From contig CM051457.1 of the NCBI GenBank assembly GCA_028274465.1, positions 71,584,496 to 71,648,495 on the forward strand: a stretch of DNA of 64,000 bases, written 5' to 3'. How positions within the stretch are numbered: position 1 is the stretch's first letter; every line of letters begins with the position of its first letter. A model generated the notes under the pieces. That model was not told the DNA's origin. It did no database searches and was given only the letters and a program-made list of their open reading frames with translations. The position numbers and the translations under genes were made by a program. Below, piece after piece: positions 54,249-64,000 of this stretch. The DNA is from Plantago ovata (taxonomy: Eukaryota; Streptophyta; Magnoliopsida; Lamiales; Plantaginaceae).

Positions 54249-55896
54249 TGTTGGTCCCTTTAAACAACAAGAAAAGACTAGAGGGGGGGGGGTGAATAGT
54301 CTTTTCAAACTTTCGTCGTTTAAAACTTTCTCAGCAAGTACTTATTACTTTTCAGGAATGAGTTTGTTGATACTTAACTTTCTCAGCAAGCGTAAGTTAT
54401 TTTACAGTAGCTTGGTTTGCTGATACTTAAAATCAGAGAGCGGAAGTCTTTGATACAATAAGTGCTCTTTCAGCAAGTAAAGGGTTTCAGCAAGTGAAGT
54501 GAGTGACTGTGTACAAACAGATATAATTTGCTGAAAGCTAAATACAGTAAGTAAATCACACAAACACTTTTATAGTGGTATCTGAGAGTGGCGTAATCTC
54601 TCAACTAATCCACTTCGTCCTTTCTAGGACTGAATCCACTAAGATATGATTGAGGTTCCTTACAATCTCCTATCTAAAGCGATTCAACAGAAACCAAAGC
54701 ACACTTGCTTTGTCTCCAACCTAAACTAGAGAACTCAACCTTGTTCCCCACCAAACTTTGTACTTTTAATCAGCAAAACTATGCTCGATTAAGTTCCCCC
54801 TGAATATCACGCTTGAAAGGGTGTATTTTCAGTTAAAGAGTTTTGGGGTGAGATGACTTAATTATAACTTATTCAGTTACAACAATTAATCTAAGAAACA
54901 CAACTTGGAATACTTTGCAGTAAACAAGTTTGATTGCTTCTGGTGTCAAGACTCGTTCTTGTTCGAAAGAAAGAACACTTAACTAATTTCTTAGCTGAGT
55001 TTGTTCTACTTCTTCACAAGTAGCTTTTTCAAGCTCTAAGTCTTGGAACGGATCAATGGCAGTAAGAGTGTTTGAAGGTTTGTGAGTTTCTAAGCACAAG
55101 TGAGAGTTTGATCACGTTGTTGACACACTTCAACTGTTTGCCGGATGACCTCTATTTATAGTGCAAGTAAGGAGCCGTTTGAATTTCAAATCCTAAGGCT
55201 TTTGTTCCTTAACATGTCACTATCTTGCTTTTGTACTTTCAGCAGCGACTTTGTTTGTCTTCTAGTCTTCATGTCCTTCGTGTGTAAGCTTTGCATTAAA
55301 TGCACATTTGAATAGAATTCAAACAGTAACATTGGAGCGCAAATTTACGTACATTCAGCAAGAGGTCACATATGTTTATCAGCAAGTGGTCAGTCTCAGT
55401 TTCAGCAAGCACAACCTACTCTGTCTTTCAGATTTTCACTTATGCAATGCTGTTGCTGAACATTCCACTTTCTGAACAACACGTGCCTTTGTAGATACCA
55501 GTCTTCAGCAATCTTCTAGTCCTCAAATCTTCAAAGCTTCAAGTCTTTAGATCTTCAAAAGTCTTCAAGATTCTGAGCGGTTTCTAGTTGCTTCAATAAA
55601 TTGTTTATAATAAACAAAATATATCTTCAGCAAATGCTTCAATAGGTTATTTTCTTCTCAGAAAATAAGATACATCATAAGCTAAGCATCAATAAGTTAT
55701 TTTCTTTTCAGAAAATAAAATACATCATACGCAAAAGAAATAACTTATCTAGCACCTAACTAAGTCATCAGCAAACGTTCCTCTTTTACAATGTCCTTAA
55801 AATTCTAAATTCCTATGGACCTTAAGAGTACTAGTTACTGGACTTTCCTTAATTTAGCATGGTAAATTGCTCATCAAAATTACAAGTTTCCTAACA
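54249..55896 (-). repeat. 5' LTR of Sirevirus copy C
   Basis: A 1648 bp LTR, sense ends TGTTAGGAAA...GGGACCAACA. TATAAATAG on the minus strand at 55152-55160 is the likely U3 TATA. A G-run lies at 54282-54291. TCAGCAA or TTGCTGA occurs about a dozen times. This is the only full-length LTR of the family in the window. Confidence 0.92.
55152..55160 (-). promoter_or_regulatory. TATA box of Sirevirus LTR
   Basis: TATAAATAG preceded by GCAC and followed by AGG, about 735 bp into the LTR. Confidence 0.6.
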
Positions 55897-55901
55897 CTGG
55901 G

Positions 55902-56345
55902 AGATGGCTGAATCTAGAAGTCTTGGTAAGAAGAACTTCAATTGGTAAGACTGTAAAACAAGAACCAAAATTGATTAAGCCAATTGATGTTTCCTATTAC
56001 TCTGATCCTGTAACCAAGAAGTCAAAGAAAAAACTTGGATTGATTCCTTATGAGTATTTCTATCTCACTGCTAAGGATCAAGAAGAAGATCTTCTCTGGT
56101 TAAGGAAGATTCATGCTAAAGGCATTTCAGATAAACTTCTCCATGCCAGCAATTAGGGCATGCACTTGTGGGTGTTGCACTACAAAGAAATGAATGTTGA
56201 AAAACATCATTACACCGCCTGCAAGAATGCAAGGATTCTTCAACTCCAAGTCCGTAAGCTACTTGAAGATTACGCAAAGGACTGTGTTGAATTTACTGCA
56301 CTTGCTGAGAAGTGTAAGGGAGATTTTGAGAAAATCTTCTGGTGA
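55902..56345 (+). pseudogene. Sirevirus copy B ORF3, C-terminal part
   Basis: Basic segment KKSKKKLGLIPYEYFYLT and helix-rich end (LQLQVRKLLEDYAKDCVEF, CKGDFEKIFW), with one in-frame TAG at 56154-56156 and a TGA end at 56343. Followed by a PPT and LTR of the same strand, so it is the far end of the ORF interrupted at the gap. It gives the true ORF3 terminus for the family. Confidence 0.7.
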
Positions 56346-56601
56346 AAGAGCCTAAGTCCCTTGTAATAGCTTTGTTTAGTTTTGTTTGCTGATTTTGTGT
56401 AGTTATCTCTGAACTTTCTTGTAAACTTACTGAAAGATAACTATCAGCAATGAAGCTTTTGACTCTTATTGGTTTTTGATTATGCAATCTACTTATGCTT
56501 ACTGTTTAATTATTCAAGTATGCTTGCATTAATCAACTGATTTATTCAACATCAGAAACCTCTAAAAGGGTAACAATTAATTTAGCCATGGATTGCTAAC
56601 A
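56346..56601 (+). other. 3' untranslated region after ORF3 (copy B)
   Basis: Non-coding AT-rich sequence between ORF3 and the polypurine tract. Confidence 0.6.
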
Positions 56602-56618
56602 TCAAAAAGGGGAAAATT
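56602..56618 (+). promoter_or_regulatory. Polypurine tract of Sirevirus copy B
   Basis: CAAAAAGGGGAAAATT directly before the LTR start TGTTAGG. Confidence 0.8.
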
Positions 56619-57085
56619 TGTTAGGAAACTTGTAATGTTGATGAGCAATAAACCATGCTAAATTAAGGAAAGTCCAGTAACTAGTACTCTTAAGGTCCAT
56701 AGGAATTTAGAATTTTAAGGACATTGTAAAAGAGGAACGTTTGCTGAAGTCGTAGACTAGGTGCTAGATAGGTTTGTTTTACCGCTTATGATGTATCTTG
56801 TTTTCTGAAAAGAAATTCAACCTATTGAAGCATTTGCTGATGATGTACTTTGTTTACACAAACAAACTATTGAAGCATTTAGAACCGTTCAGAAACTTGA
56901 AGAATTCGAAGACTGAAGACTAGAAGATTTCTGAAGACTGGTATCTACAAAGGCACATGTTGCTCAGAAAGTGGAAACTTCAGCAACAGCTTGCATAAGG
57001 GAAAATCTAAACGACAGAGTAGGTTGTGCTTGCTGAAACTGAGACTGACCACTTGACCACTTGCTGATGAACATATGTGACCTCC
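56619..57085 (+). repeat. Copy B 3' LTR, truncated by LARD-2
   Basis: The first 467 bp of the LTR (TGTTAGGAAACTTG...). Cut at 57085 by the LARD-2 LTR start TGATGAAC. Confidence 0.88.
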
Positions 57086-58285
57086 TGATGAACGTTGGAT
57101 TGTCGGGTTCCAAGTAATCAAATAAATTTGTATTTAGCCAAAGGCAATTCACAACTACAACGAAAATCGTAGTGTAGCAGTAGAATAACCTCGAGTGTCG
57201 ATCTCTAAGGACTATAACTAGCTTTATCTAATCTAACTTAATGATATAAAAACAGCAGACGACTTAGCAGAGGTTTTTCTTAACAAATAGTGGAGATTGG
57301 TGATAGTATGGTCATTCAAAGCATAGCAGGTTAATAATCATGCATAAATTCCTCGGTCTTGCATTGAGATCTTTGATCAATGAATTGTCCAATTGTGTTC
57401 CGTAATTATTCAACACTACGAAGATAGAGGTTTTAGATAGATCAAAGAAATAAAGCAATAACTCAGAGTATAATGCGCGATATAGCCATTAACATAATTA
57501 TTAACCCTTCGCTAAGAAATCACATACTATCACCAACGAGAAGTTTAGCTACTCATAGATGTCATGCAATCAACAGAAATCATACCACGAATGAATGAAA
57601 ACATGATGAAAGATATATAAATATAAATACAAAAACTGTAAGATACAATGTTACCGAAGGTTGTCAATCTCCGAAGAATCGCGATCTTACAAGCTCCAAA
57701 ACGCTAAGAAAAAGTATCTCCTAAGCTAAGAACCCCCAGAACAGGCTCAGGAGAATTCCTACCTAAAACTAATGAGAAAGGTGAGAGAAAAGGTCTGGAA
57801 AAGTATGAAAAACGGAGAAAACGGAGCTCATATATATAGGCATTCGAATTGTGTGGGGCGAAGGGCCCCACACACCGGGCGATTCGCCTGGTGTGGGGCG
57901 ATTCGCCCCACGTCCCGGGCGATTCGTCCGGGAGTGTTTTTCGGCCCAAAACGCGTTTTCGACGCGTTTTTGGATTTCTTCCCCTTTTCGGACTCGGTTT
58001 CTGCCTTCTAGTGACCTTTTAGCCTTCAGACTCGACCCCTAGACTTCAAATCCTATCCGGAATGTTTCAGATACTCCAATTAGGCTTCTGGAACACCAAT
58101 TCCTTGTCTACTTCAATATAATTGCCTGGAAAGCCTCGTTTGTCAATCAAAACCTGTAAAATAAAAACTAAAGGGAAATGTGACACTATTCTAATAAAAT
58201 GCACTAAATATAGCTAAATTAACATAGAGGATAGCTAAAATAGATGAAAAAGACCCAAATAAAAGTGTAAAATACACATTCATCA
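57086..58285 (-). repeat. 3' LTR of LARD-2
   Basis: A 1200 bp LTR, TGATGAAC...TTCATCA. It lacks one of the two TTGTCCA/ACACTACGAAGATA direct repeats of LARD-1. Hairpin chain at 57851-57932 with TATATATAG next to it. Confidence 0.9.
57851..57932 (-). promoter_or_regulatory. GC-rich hairpin chain in LARD-2 LTR
   Basis: Same four-hairpin chain; the third is GTGGGGCG-ATT-CGCCCCAC. The fourth has CGTCCGGG on one side, which changes a C-G pair to a mismatch. Confidence 0.6.
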
Positions 58286-58303
58286 AACTCCCCAAACCGA
58301 ACC
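58286..58303 (-). promoter_or_regulatory. Polypurine tract of LARD-2
   Basis: GGTTCGGTTTGGGGAGTT on the minus strand, identical to LARD-1. Confidence 0.75.
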
Positions 58304-59812
58304 TTTGCTTGTCCTCAAGCAACTAAGCTAGACTCTAATGCAAAAAACAATGCAACACAAAAAATGGAGTCTCATGTCAAATGAAATGAACTAATGTACT
58401 GAATCTATCAAAAAACATATGAACAAGAACCATATAAATCAAAACATGAATATTGGTTGAAGAATGCCTCGATTGACTCATACATACTCACATAAGCACT
58501 TATGTCAAGACAAGATAGTCTCTCGTAACATTCTCTACCTGGACCTAGTCAGTGACGACGTAATGAAACATGTTAGAATACGAATGGTTGTCCCGTGCCT
58601 ATGAAACTGAGGACTTACTACTGTTCACCAAGTTAAGACTTTTCCTCAAAGAGGTCGAACCAATACTGGCTCTAATCAAACGAAGGAGGGTTCCCTAAAA
58701 AAGATAACACTCCCCAATTCTACCCATCTCTCAAGCAAAGCCTTAAGCTATTCACCACTTTCTGAATGGCAGGACGAGGGTGGTCTAGAACAGATGATAC
58801 TCACAAATAAAAGAAAAGATAGAAAATTTCAACACGATTACGAACATTACAAGAATTGGAAAATGAGACAACACTTCGCTAAACTGCTTTTTGGCTCTTT
58901 TTTTGGACCCTTCTTTGCTTTTTTGGGGTCTTTTCTTTTTTTCTTCTTTTTTTTTTCTTTTTTTCTTTTCCAGTTTTTTTTCCTTTTTCTCTTTTTTTCG
59001 ATTTTTTTTTAGCCAGCAGTAGCACAACGAAAAAGGAAACAAAAATGACTCACGAACGACTTCCCCAAACCTAATCGAAAGAATAGGTTGGAGTACAATA
59101 TTTACGAAAAAGGAAAAATAAACTCACAACACAAAATTGAAAAACGAAAAACAAGTCTAATGATAGTGTAACCCCCTCCCCAAACCTATTCGAAAGAATA
59201 GGTTGCAAACAAAGGATCACACAACCTCACACTACCTCCTTCCTAGGCATTTAGCAATCTCAAAGCAAGGTGAAGACTTGTTGCCTCTTAGGTACATAAT
59301 TACTCGGGAAAACAACCATAAGACCCTAGCATGCATCATCCTATTATAAAGGCCTTCGTGAACTGCAGTAGAGAAAACATCACTAAGTGATGTCGAGATT
59401 ACCAAGCTTAACTAAGTGCAATACATAAATGTGACAAGCCAAGCGAAAAAAACCTCAAACAAATTCACAGGGATGATATGATTAATGGCATAATTAGTTG
59501 ATCTACCAAATAAAAAAGTTCAAAAAATTTGGCAATAAACTCCATATAAAACATGCAAGACTATCCTAGGATGAATGTAGTGAATGCAACTTAAAAACTA
59601 AGAAAGCAGTAAACGTACAAATGCAAATGCAGACGGAAAACAAGATACAAATCAACACAAAGCCAAACAATAATTAACATCACGGTTCACATCCCATCCC
59701 CCTTACGAAACTTAAGCTAGTCCCTAGCAAAAGAGAATGAGTAATAAGAAGTGATACTAGATGTTACCGAACGGTTTGGCCTCGGTTGGCTGAGAGTGGA
59801 CATGTGAAAAGA
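58304..59812 (-). other. LARD-2 3' non-coding region
   Basis: Matches 8128-9638 with small differences, including the purine tract near 58890-59010. No gene. Confidence 0.7.
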
Positions 59813-60606
59813 CTAGTTATCGGGATCGTGATCCCCATAATAGTCCCTCCACATGTCAGACAGGAGATCATTAGACTGCTGTAGAGCCTCCTGTTGCTGA
59901 CGGATGAGCTGTTGTTGCTCCCACCTTGCTTGCCTATCCTCTCGGTGATGCTCCTCAAATATCTCCCAATCGCGGTTACGCTGGGCAATGTGCCCGTCGA
60001 GGTCTTGTCGCAGCCCTTGGACAGAAGTGGTCAAGGCTGCAGCACTAGCATCAACTCTACCGAAACGTTCGTCGAGGTAGGCCCGAAATTCAGAGAAGTC
60101 AATACCTCTAGACCCATGTGGTGCTCGAGGCGGTGCTTGTGGTGCCCTATGGACAAAGGGAATATTCGGGATAGGGGCTTGACCATCATCAGCTTCCATA
60201 GCATCCTCATAGTCATTTTCATTATTCGAATCGGATGGTCGGAAGGGTGCTTCCACATCAGCAGCGGCAACCGTGGGGTTGTTCATTTGATACCTAGCAA
60301 GCTGTACATCAATAGTCGAGGGTGAAAGGGCAGCGACCTCGCAATCCCCCTCATCAATGTCCTCGACCCCGTAATATTTGCAGTAGGCAGTGATGAAGCT
60401 CGGAAAAATGAAGGGCTTCTTCTTCTTTTTCCAGTGGCGCTCATACTCCTCATACATGATGTGCCCGATGTCGATTCGATGCTTGACTATCAAGCAGTAG
60501 AGGAGCTCGGCGTAATTTGGCTGTATCCAAGTGTCATTCTTTCTAGAGATCAAGTTGAAGATGCAGAATTTCATCATCACCTTAGCCTCGATGCTAAGGT
60601 CACTCT
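59813..60606 (-). pseudogene. Plant transposon-type protein, N-terminally cut
   Basis: At least 263 residues, open to the break at 60606, so the start is missing. Residues before 100 (counting from 60606) match the C-terminal part of the putative plant transposon protein domain (PF20167-like): ELLYCLIVKHRIDIGHIMYE, then KKKPFIFPSFITAYCKYYGV. A Glu/Asp-rich linker and a Gln-rich coiled-coil end follow (REDRQARWEQQQLIRQQQEA). Such proteins occur as accessory ORFs in Athila-type elements; the function is unknown. The domain match is from memory of the pattern. Confidence 0.6.
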
Positions 60607-60664
60607 GTTAGGAAACTTGTAATTTTGATGAGCAATTAACCATGCTAAATTAAGGAAAAATCAG
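60607..60664 (+). repeat. Sirevirus LTR start fragment
   Basis: About 50 bp beginning TGTTAGGAAACTTG, the LTR start. Probably the 5' end of copy E, cut by LARD LTR 3. Confidence 0.7.
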
Positions 60665-61938
60665 TAGGTCCCGATTAATCAAATAAATTTGTTATTTAGC
60701 CAAAGGCAATTCACAACTACAACGAAAACCGTAGTGTAGCAGTAGAATGACCTCGAGTGTCGTTCTCTAAGGACTATAACTAGCTTTATCAAATCTAATT
60801 TAGAATATAAAAACAACAAACGGTATAGCAAAGGTTTTTCTAAGAGATAATGGAGATTGGTGATAGTATGATCCTTCAAAGCATAACGGGTTAATAATCA
60901 TGCGTAAATTCCTCGGTCTTGCATGGAGATCTTTGATCAATCGATTGTCCTGTTGCAATTATTAAGCACTACGAAGATAAAGATACTGACAAGTCAACAC
61001 TATTGTCCAATTGTGTTCCGTAATTATTCAACACTACGAAGATATAGATGTGCATAGGTCGACGAGGGTCCAATTGTGCATAATAATTAATCAACATACG
61101 AGGATATAGGCTGAGCCTGAACAACGAAATAAAGCAATAACACGGAGTATAATGCGCGATATAGCCATTAGCATGATTATCTTCCCTTCGCTAAGAATTC
61201 ACATACTACCATCAACGATAAGTTTAGCTACTCATAGTTGTCATGCAATCAACAGAAATCATAGAAGAAAACATGTTGAAACATATATAAAAATAAGTAG
61301 AATAAACCGTAAGATACAATGTTACCGAAGGTTGTCAGTCTCCGAAGAATCGCGATCTTACAAGCTCCAAACTGCTATGAAAAAGTATCCCCTAAGCTAC
61401 GAACCCCAGAACAGGCTCTGGGAAGTTCCTACCTAAAACTACTGAGAAAGGTGAGAGAATAGGTCTGGAAAAGTATGAATTTCGGAGAAAAACTGAGCAA
61501 CTATATATAGGCTTCGAAATAGTGTGGGGCGAAGGGCCCCACACACCGGGCGATTCGCCCCACGTCCCGGGCGGTTCGCCCGTGAGTAAATTTCGCGGAA
61601 TTCCGCGTTTTCGACGCGTTTCTGGATTTCTTCCCCTTTTCGGACTCGGTTTCTGAATTCTAGTGGCCTTCTAACCTCCACATTCGACCCCTGGACTCCA
61701 AATCCTATCCGGAAACCTTCAGATACTCCAAATAGGCTTCTGGAACACCAATTCCTTGTCAACTTTCATATAATTGCCCGGAAATCCTCGTTTTTCAAAC
61801 AAAACCTGTAAAATAAAATCTAAAGGGAAACGTGACACTATTCTAATAAAGTGCAGTAAAATATAGCTAAATTAACATAGAGGATAGCTAAAATAGGTGA
61901 AAAAGACTCAAATGAAAGTGTAAAATACACATTCATCA
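60665..61938 (-). repeat. Third LARD LTR, diverged
   Basis: Matches LARD LTRs from about 22 bp inside their plus-strand start to TTCATCA at 61938. It has extra TCCAATTGTG/ACTACGAAGATA repeat units near 60960-61100 and more substitutions than the other copies, so it is not the partner of LARD-2 LTR 57086-58285. Either a solo LTR or a fragment. Confidence 0.8.
61522..61582 (-). promoter_or_regulatory. GC-rich hairpin chain, shortened
   Basis: GTGTGGGGC/GCCCCACAC as elsewhere, then a single CGGGCGATTCGCCC-type unit and CGGGCG-GTT-CGCCCG. One hairpin is missing. Confidence 0.6.
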
Positions 61939-62635
61939 TCACCGTCATTAATGATGGACCTATCAAGATCACTAAGGTTCAAAGGAGTTTCCCTCACAAG
62001 ACCACTGAAGCTGGAAAGGAAACTATCTTAGGCGAACCATCGGATACGGTTGTGCCAAAACCAAGAGAGGAATGGACTTGTGACAAAGCTAAGAGATTCC
62101 GTCTTGATGGCCAAGCAAGAAATATCATCATTCGATCAACTCCAGATACCATACAGTGCAAACTGTGGGGTGCTAAGACTGCAAAGGAAACTTGGAAAAT
62201 GGTTCAAGATCTTTGTGCTGGATCTGTCAAAACCAAGGAAAACAAACTTGAAGTACTTAAATTAAAGTTTCAACTTTAAGCAAGGTACAAACGAGTCACT
62301 GGAAGACTTGGATTTCAGATTCACAACTCTTGTTAGTGAAATGGCAGCCTTGGTTGTTGGAAACCTTTACTCAGATTCTGAGAAAGTGAAAACTATCATC
62401 AGAAGTCTGAATCAAGAATGGATCCACACTCAGAATTTCTATTACAATCAAGGAATGCCAAACATTACACACCAACAGAGTTGTTCTCTCATCTTGCTAC
62501 TGTCAACTATGAGACAAAGCAAAGAGAAATATTTGCTGAAAAATCCAAAACATTGCTCTTGTTGCAAATCCGTCATCTTCTGAAAAGAAGAATGAAAAAG
62601 AGCCTACTGATGAAAACTCTTTGGTTGTCAAAAAC
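61939..62635 (+). pseudogene. gag: Sirevirus copy E gag, first part
   Basis: Begins mid-domain (TVINDGPIKITK) directly after LARD LTR 3. RSTPDTIQCKLWGAKTAKET matches copy C. A 2-nt loss near 62268 and further shifts near 62490-62600 move the frame. It keeps a short segment around 62420-62460 (HTQNFYYNQGM) missing from copy C. Confidence 0.85.
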
Positions 62636-64000
62636 ATGAAGAAATTTATCAGCAAGGAACTTGAAAGGCGAAAAGCAAAAGAGAAGCTGAAAAAGCATCT
62701 TGGTAACAACTACCATAAGTACAAGAATGAGACTAGCTCGCTGAACAAGCAAGCTCAGCAAGCTACTTCATCAGAAGAACCAGCAGTTGGAAATGATCTA
62801 TGCTTTTACTGCAAAAAGCCTGGACACTTCAAAGCTAATTGCCCTTTGCTGAAAGGCAAATCTGCTGAAAAGAAGAAGAAGTTCAAAAGAGCTTTTATTG
62901 CTGAAGAAAAGAAGAAGCTTCAAGCAAAAATCGATGCATTGTGTATTGATACTAGCTCCGAAGACAGTGAGGATGAAAGTTTAGACACTGACGATGAAGA
63001 AGCCACTCTAGACGTGGAGATTGGCAAAGAAGTTTGTGGAATAGCTATGGAAGCTTATCCAGATGTGTCAAACTACGAGTTCTGCCTCATGGCCGGTCAG
63101 GTAAACAACCCTACCTCTGACTCAGACTCAGAAAGTGAAGACGAGATTGACCTTGACAAGATTCAAGGAGAAATTGAAAGATTTGAGAAAACTCTGAGCA
63201 GACAGCAAGAGAAACTACAGTTTGCTGAAACTCTGACCAAGCAGACTACTAAAAAGTACGTCTTGCTGAAGGAAGAGACAGAAGAGAAGGATGCTGAAAT
63301 AAGGCGTCTTAAGAAGTTGATTGCTGAAGCTACAAAGAAGAATTCTCAAATGGCATTAGAATTGGAAGAATATCAGTCCTTAATTCTAAAGTTACTTGCT
63401 GAAATCCAAGAGATGAAAAAGATGAAAATCAATTTCAAATCTTATGTGGACGCAAGTAATACGCTGACTGAACTAAACTCTTACTTGAGAGATCCATGTC
63501 AGAAAGAAGGTTTAGGTGCAATGTATGAAGGTGATGACGTAGAAATCTTGAGTAAAGATAAATCACCAATCTCCTTTGTACGTGCTACTGATAGTGTTCT
63601 ACCAGAACTCTATCAGTTTGGTCAATCTAAGGTTGCTGAAGCATGCAATCAAGTACCTATGACCATAAAGCCCGCTGTTGCTACTCAAAGTAACAAGACT
63701 TTAAAAGGAAAACAGGTTGCTGAGAAGCAAACTGGAAAGAAGAAGGATGTTGTGAAGCATCCCGCCAAACAAGTTGCTAAAAAGCAAGTTGTTAAGTCTA
63801 AAGGCAAGATTACTAAAAGTAATCAGAAGACCTTTGCTGAGAAACCTGAATCAAGTAAGGTTGCTGACACGAAAGCTCAGCATTCTACGAAAAGTGGACT
63901 CGGTTTCAAAACCAAGCAAAGTCAACTTTTTCATGAGTATAAGCAAAGTCAGCAAAGATACTTCAAACAGATGAAGAAAATCAAGCCTAAGTGTTCTGAA
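62636..64000 (+). CDS. gag: Sirevirus copy E gag, C-terminal frame open to window end
   Basis: 455 codons from ATG 62636 with no stop before the window edge. Zinc knuckle CFYCKKPGHFKANC, basic KKKKFKRAF, an acidic stretch with SSEDSEDESLDTDDEEA, coiled coil (EEKDAEIRRLKKLIAEA) and a Lys/Gln/Ser-rich tail. Codon TTA at about 63389, in LKLLAEIQ, is intact, whereas copy C has TAA, so the gag tail belongs to the same protein. The ATG is internal, not the true gag start. It runs off the window. Confidence 0.85.
   Translation, partial: MKKFISKELERRKAKEKLKKHLGNNYHKYKNETSSLNKQAQQATSSEEPAVGNDLCFYCKKPGHFKANCPLLKGKSAEKKKKFKRAFIAEEKKKLQAKIDALCIDTSSEDSEDESLDTDDEEATLDVEIGKEVCGIAMEAYPDVSNYEFCLMAGQVNNPTSDSDSESEDEIDLDKIQGEIERFEKTLSRQQEKLQFAETLTKQTTKKYVLLKEETEEKDAEIRRLKKLIAEATKKNSQMALELEEYQSLILKLLAEIQEMKKMKINFKSYVDASNTLTELNSYLRDPCQKEGLGAMYEGDDVEILSKDKSPISFVRATDSVLPELYQFGQSKVAEACNQVPMTIKPAVATQSNKTLKGKQVAEKQTGKKKDVVKHPAKQVAKKQVVKSKGKITKSNQKTFAEKPESSKVADTKAQHSTKSGLGFKTKQSQLFHEYKQSQQRYFKQMKKIKPKCSE

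Larger units (their letters stand above)
44707..55896 (-). mobile_element. Sirevirus-like copia element, copy C
   Basis: In sense order: 5' LTR (54249-55896), initiator-Met primer site, gag, pol with integrase before RT, hairpin array, ORF3. ORF3 after pol is a Sirevirus (SIRE/Maximus) trait. The 3' LTR is not seen and should lie in the gap. Inserted inside copy B ORF3; CTGGG at 55897-55901 is the expected right target duplication. Confidence 0.88.
57086..60606 (-). mobile_element. LARD-2: sister of LARD-1 with different cargo, truncated
   Basis: 3' LTR 57086-58285, PPT and a 1.5 kb 3' non-coding region match LARD-1, but beyond 59794 the sequence is unrelated and carries a different ORF. The element stops at 60606 where a Sirevirus LTR begins; its primer site and 5' LTR are missing. 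Confidence 0.82.

Noticed and set aside
56293..56487. Minus-strand ORF after copy B ORF3
   Set aside because: Overlaps the ORF3 end on the opposite strand; no support.
61152..61436. 94-residue ORF in LARD LTR 3
   Set aside because: Not preserved in the other three LARD LTRs.
60665..61938. 5' LTR partner of LARD-2
   Set aside because: Too diverged from 57086-58285, lacks its first 22 bp and an adjacent tRNA-Asp primer site, and a Sirevirus LTR scrap lies between; more likely a separate copy.

Overview
This is a piece of plant nuclear heterochromatin. I can support no ordinary host gene in it. Almost every base belongs to LTR retrotransposons nested in one another. The plant assignment rests on primer-binding sites for plant initiator-Met and Asp tRNAs, chromodomain-type Ty3/gypsy and Sirevirus-like Ty1/copia proteins, telo-box and CT-rich promoter motifs, and typical 70-100 bp AT-rich intron signals. 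The species cannot be named from this sequence. One 100-N assembly gap lies at 44607-44706.

Layout. (1) 1-7312, minus strand: a young Ty3/gypsy element with two near-identical 2.5 kb LTRs that carries only gag (TR-GAG type). It sits inside the 3' LTR of (2) LARD-1, 7313-12395, minus strand, an Athila/Tat-like non-autonomous element with a tRNA-Asp primer site and a gag-like ORF. LARD-1 sits in (3) copy A of a Sirevirus-like copia family, minus strand, 12396-12926 and 35034-36163. Copy A is split by (4) a Tekay-like Ty3/gypsy element, 12927-35033, plus strand, with 3.0 kb LTRs and matching ACAAC target duplications. The Tekay element is split between RNase H and integrase by (5) Copia-2, 20574-30797, minus strand, with AGTAT target duplications. 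(6) 36164-37127 is a partial LTR related to element 1. (7) 37128-39185 holds Sirevirus ORF3 and LTR debris. (8) Copy B of the Sirevirus, plus strand, starts at 39186 and resumes at 55897-57085. Copy C, minus strand, 44707-55896, lies inside its ORF3, and the missing LTR of C probably lies in the N gap. (9) LARD-2, 57086-60606, interrupts the 3' LTR of copy B. It shares LTR and 3' region with LARD-1 but carries different coding cargo. (10) A Sirevirus LTR scrap, a third LARD LTR (60665-61938) and the gag of Sirevirus copy E (61939-64000, plus strand) close the window.

How the parts work. The elements carry the usual retrotransposon machinery: gag particles, protease, integrase, reverse transcriptase and RNase H, primed by tRNAs and ended by polypurine tracts. 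Most copies are dead. TR-GAG 1 and LARD-1 keep open gag frames but lack pol and would need enzymes in trans. Copia-2 is one 1406-codon frame broken by only two stops.

The least ordinary biology is in the Sirevirus family. Between pol and a downstream ORF3 it has an array of about eight short hairpins with a near-constant 7-nt loop (ACGGGCA type) and stems that change in a compensatory way. The stem half-site TTGCTGA is strongly over-represented throughout the element. ORF3 has its own conserved TATA box and three apparent short introns. Analogous hairpin series, each with a constant loop or apex and different stems, occur in the LTRs or leaders of Tekay, LARD and Copia-2. The TR-GAG LTR looks like a copy of a host housekeeping promoter, with telo-box, CT tract and two 27-28 nt micro-exon modules, plus an embedded tRNA-like pol III A/B box pair.
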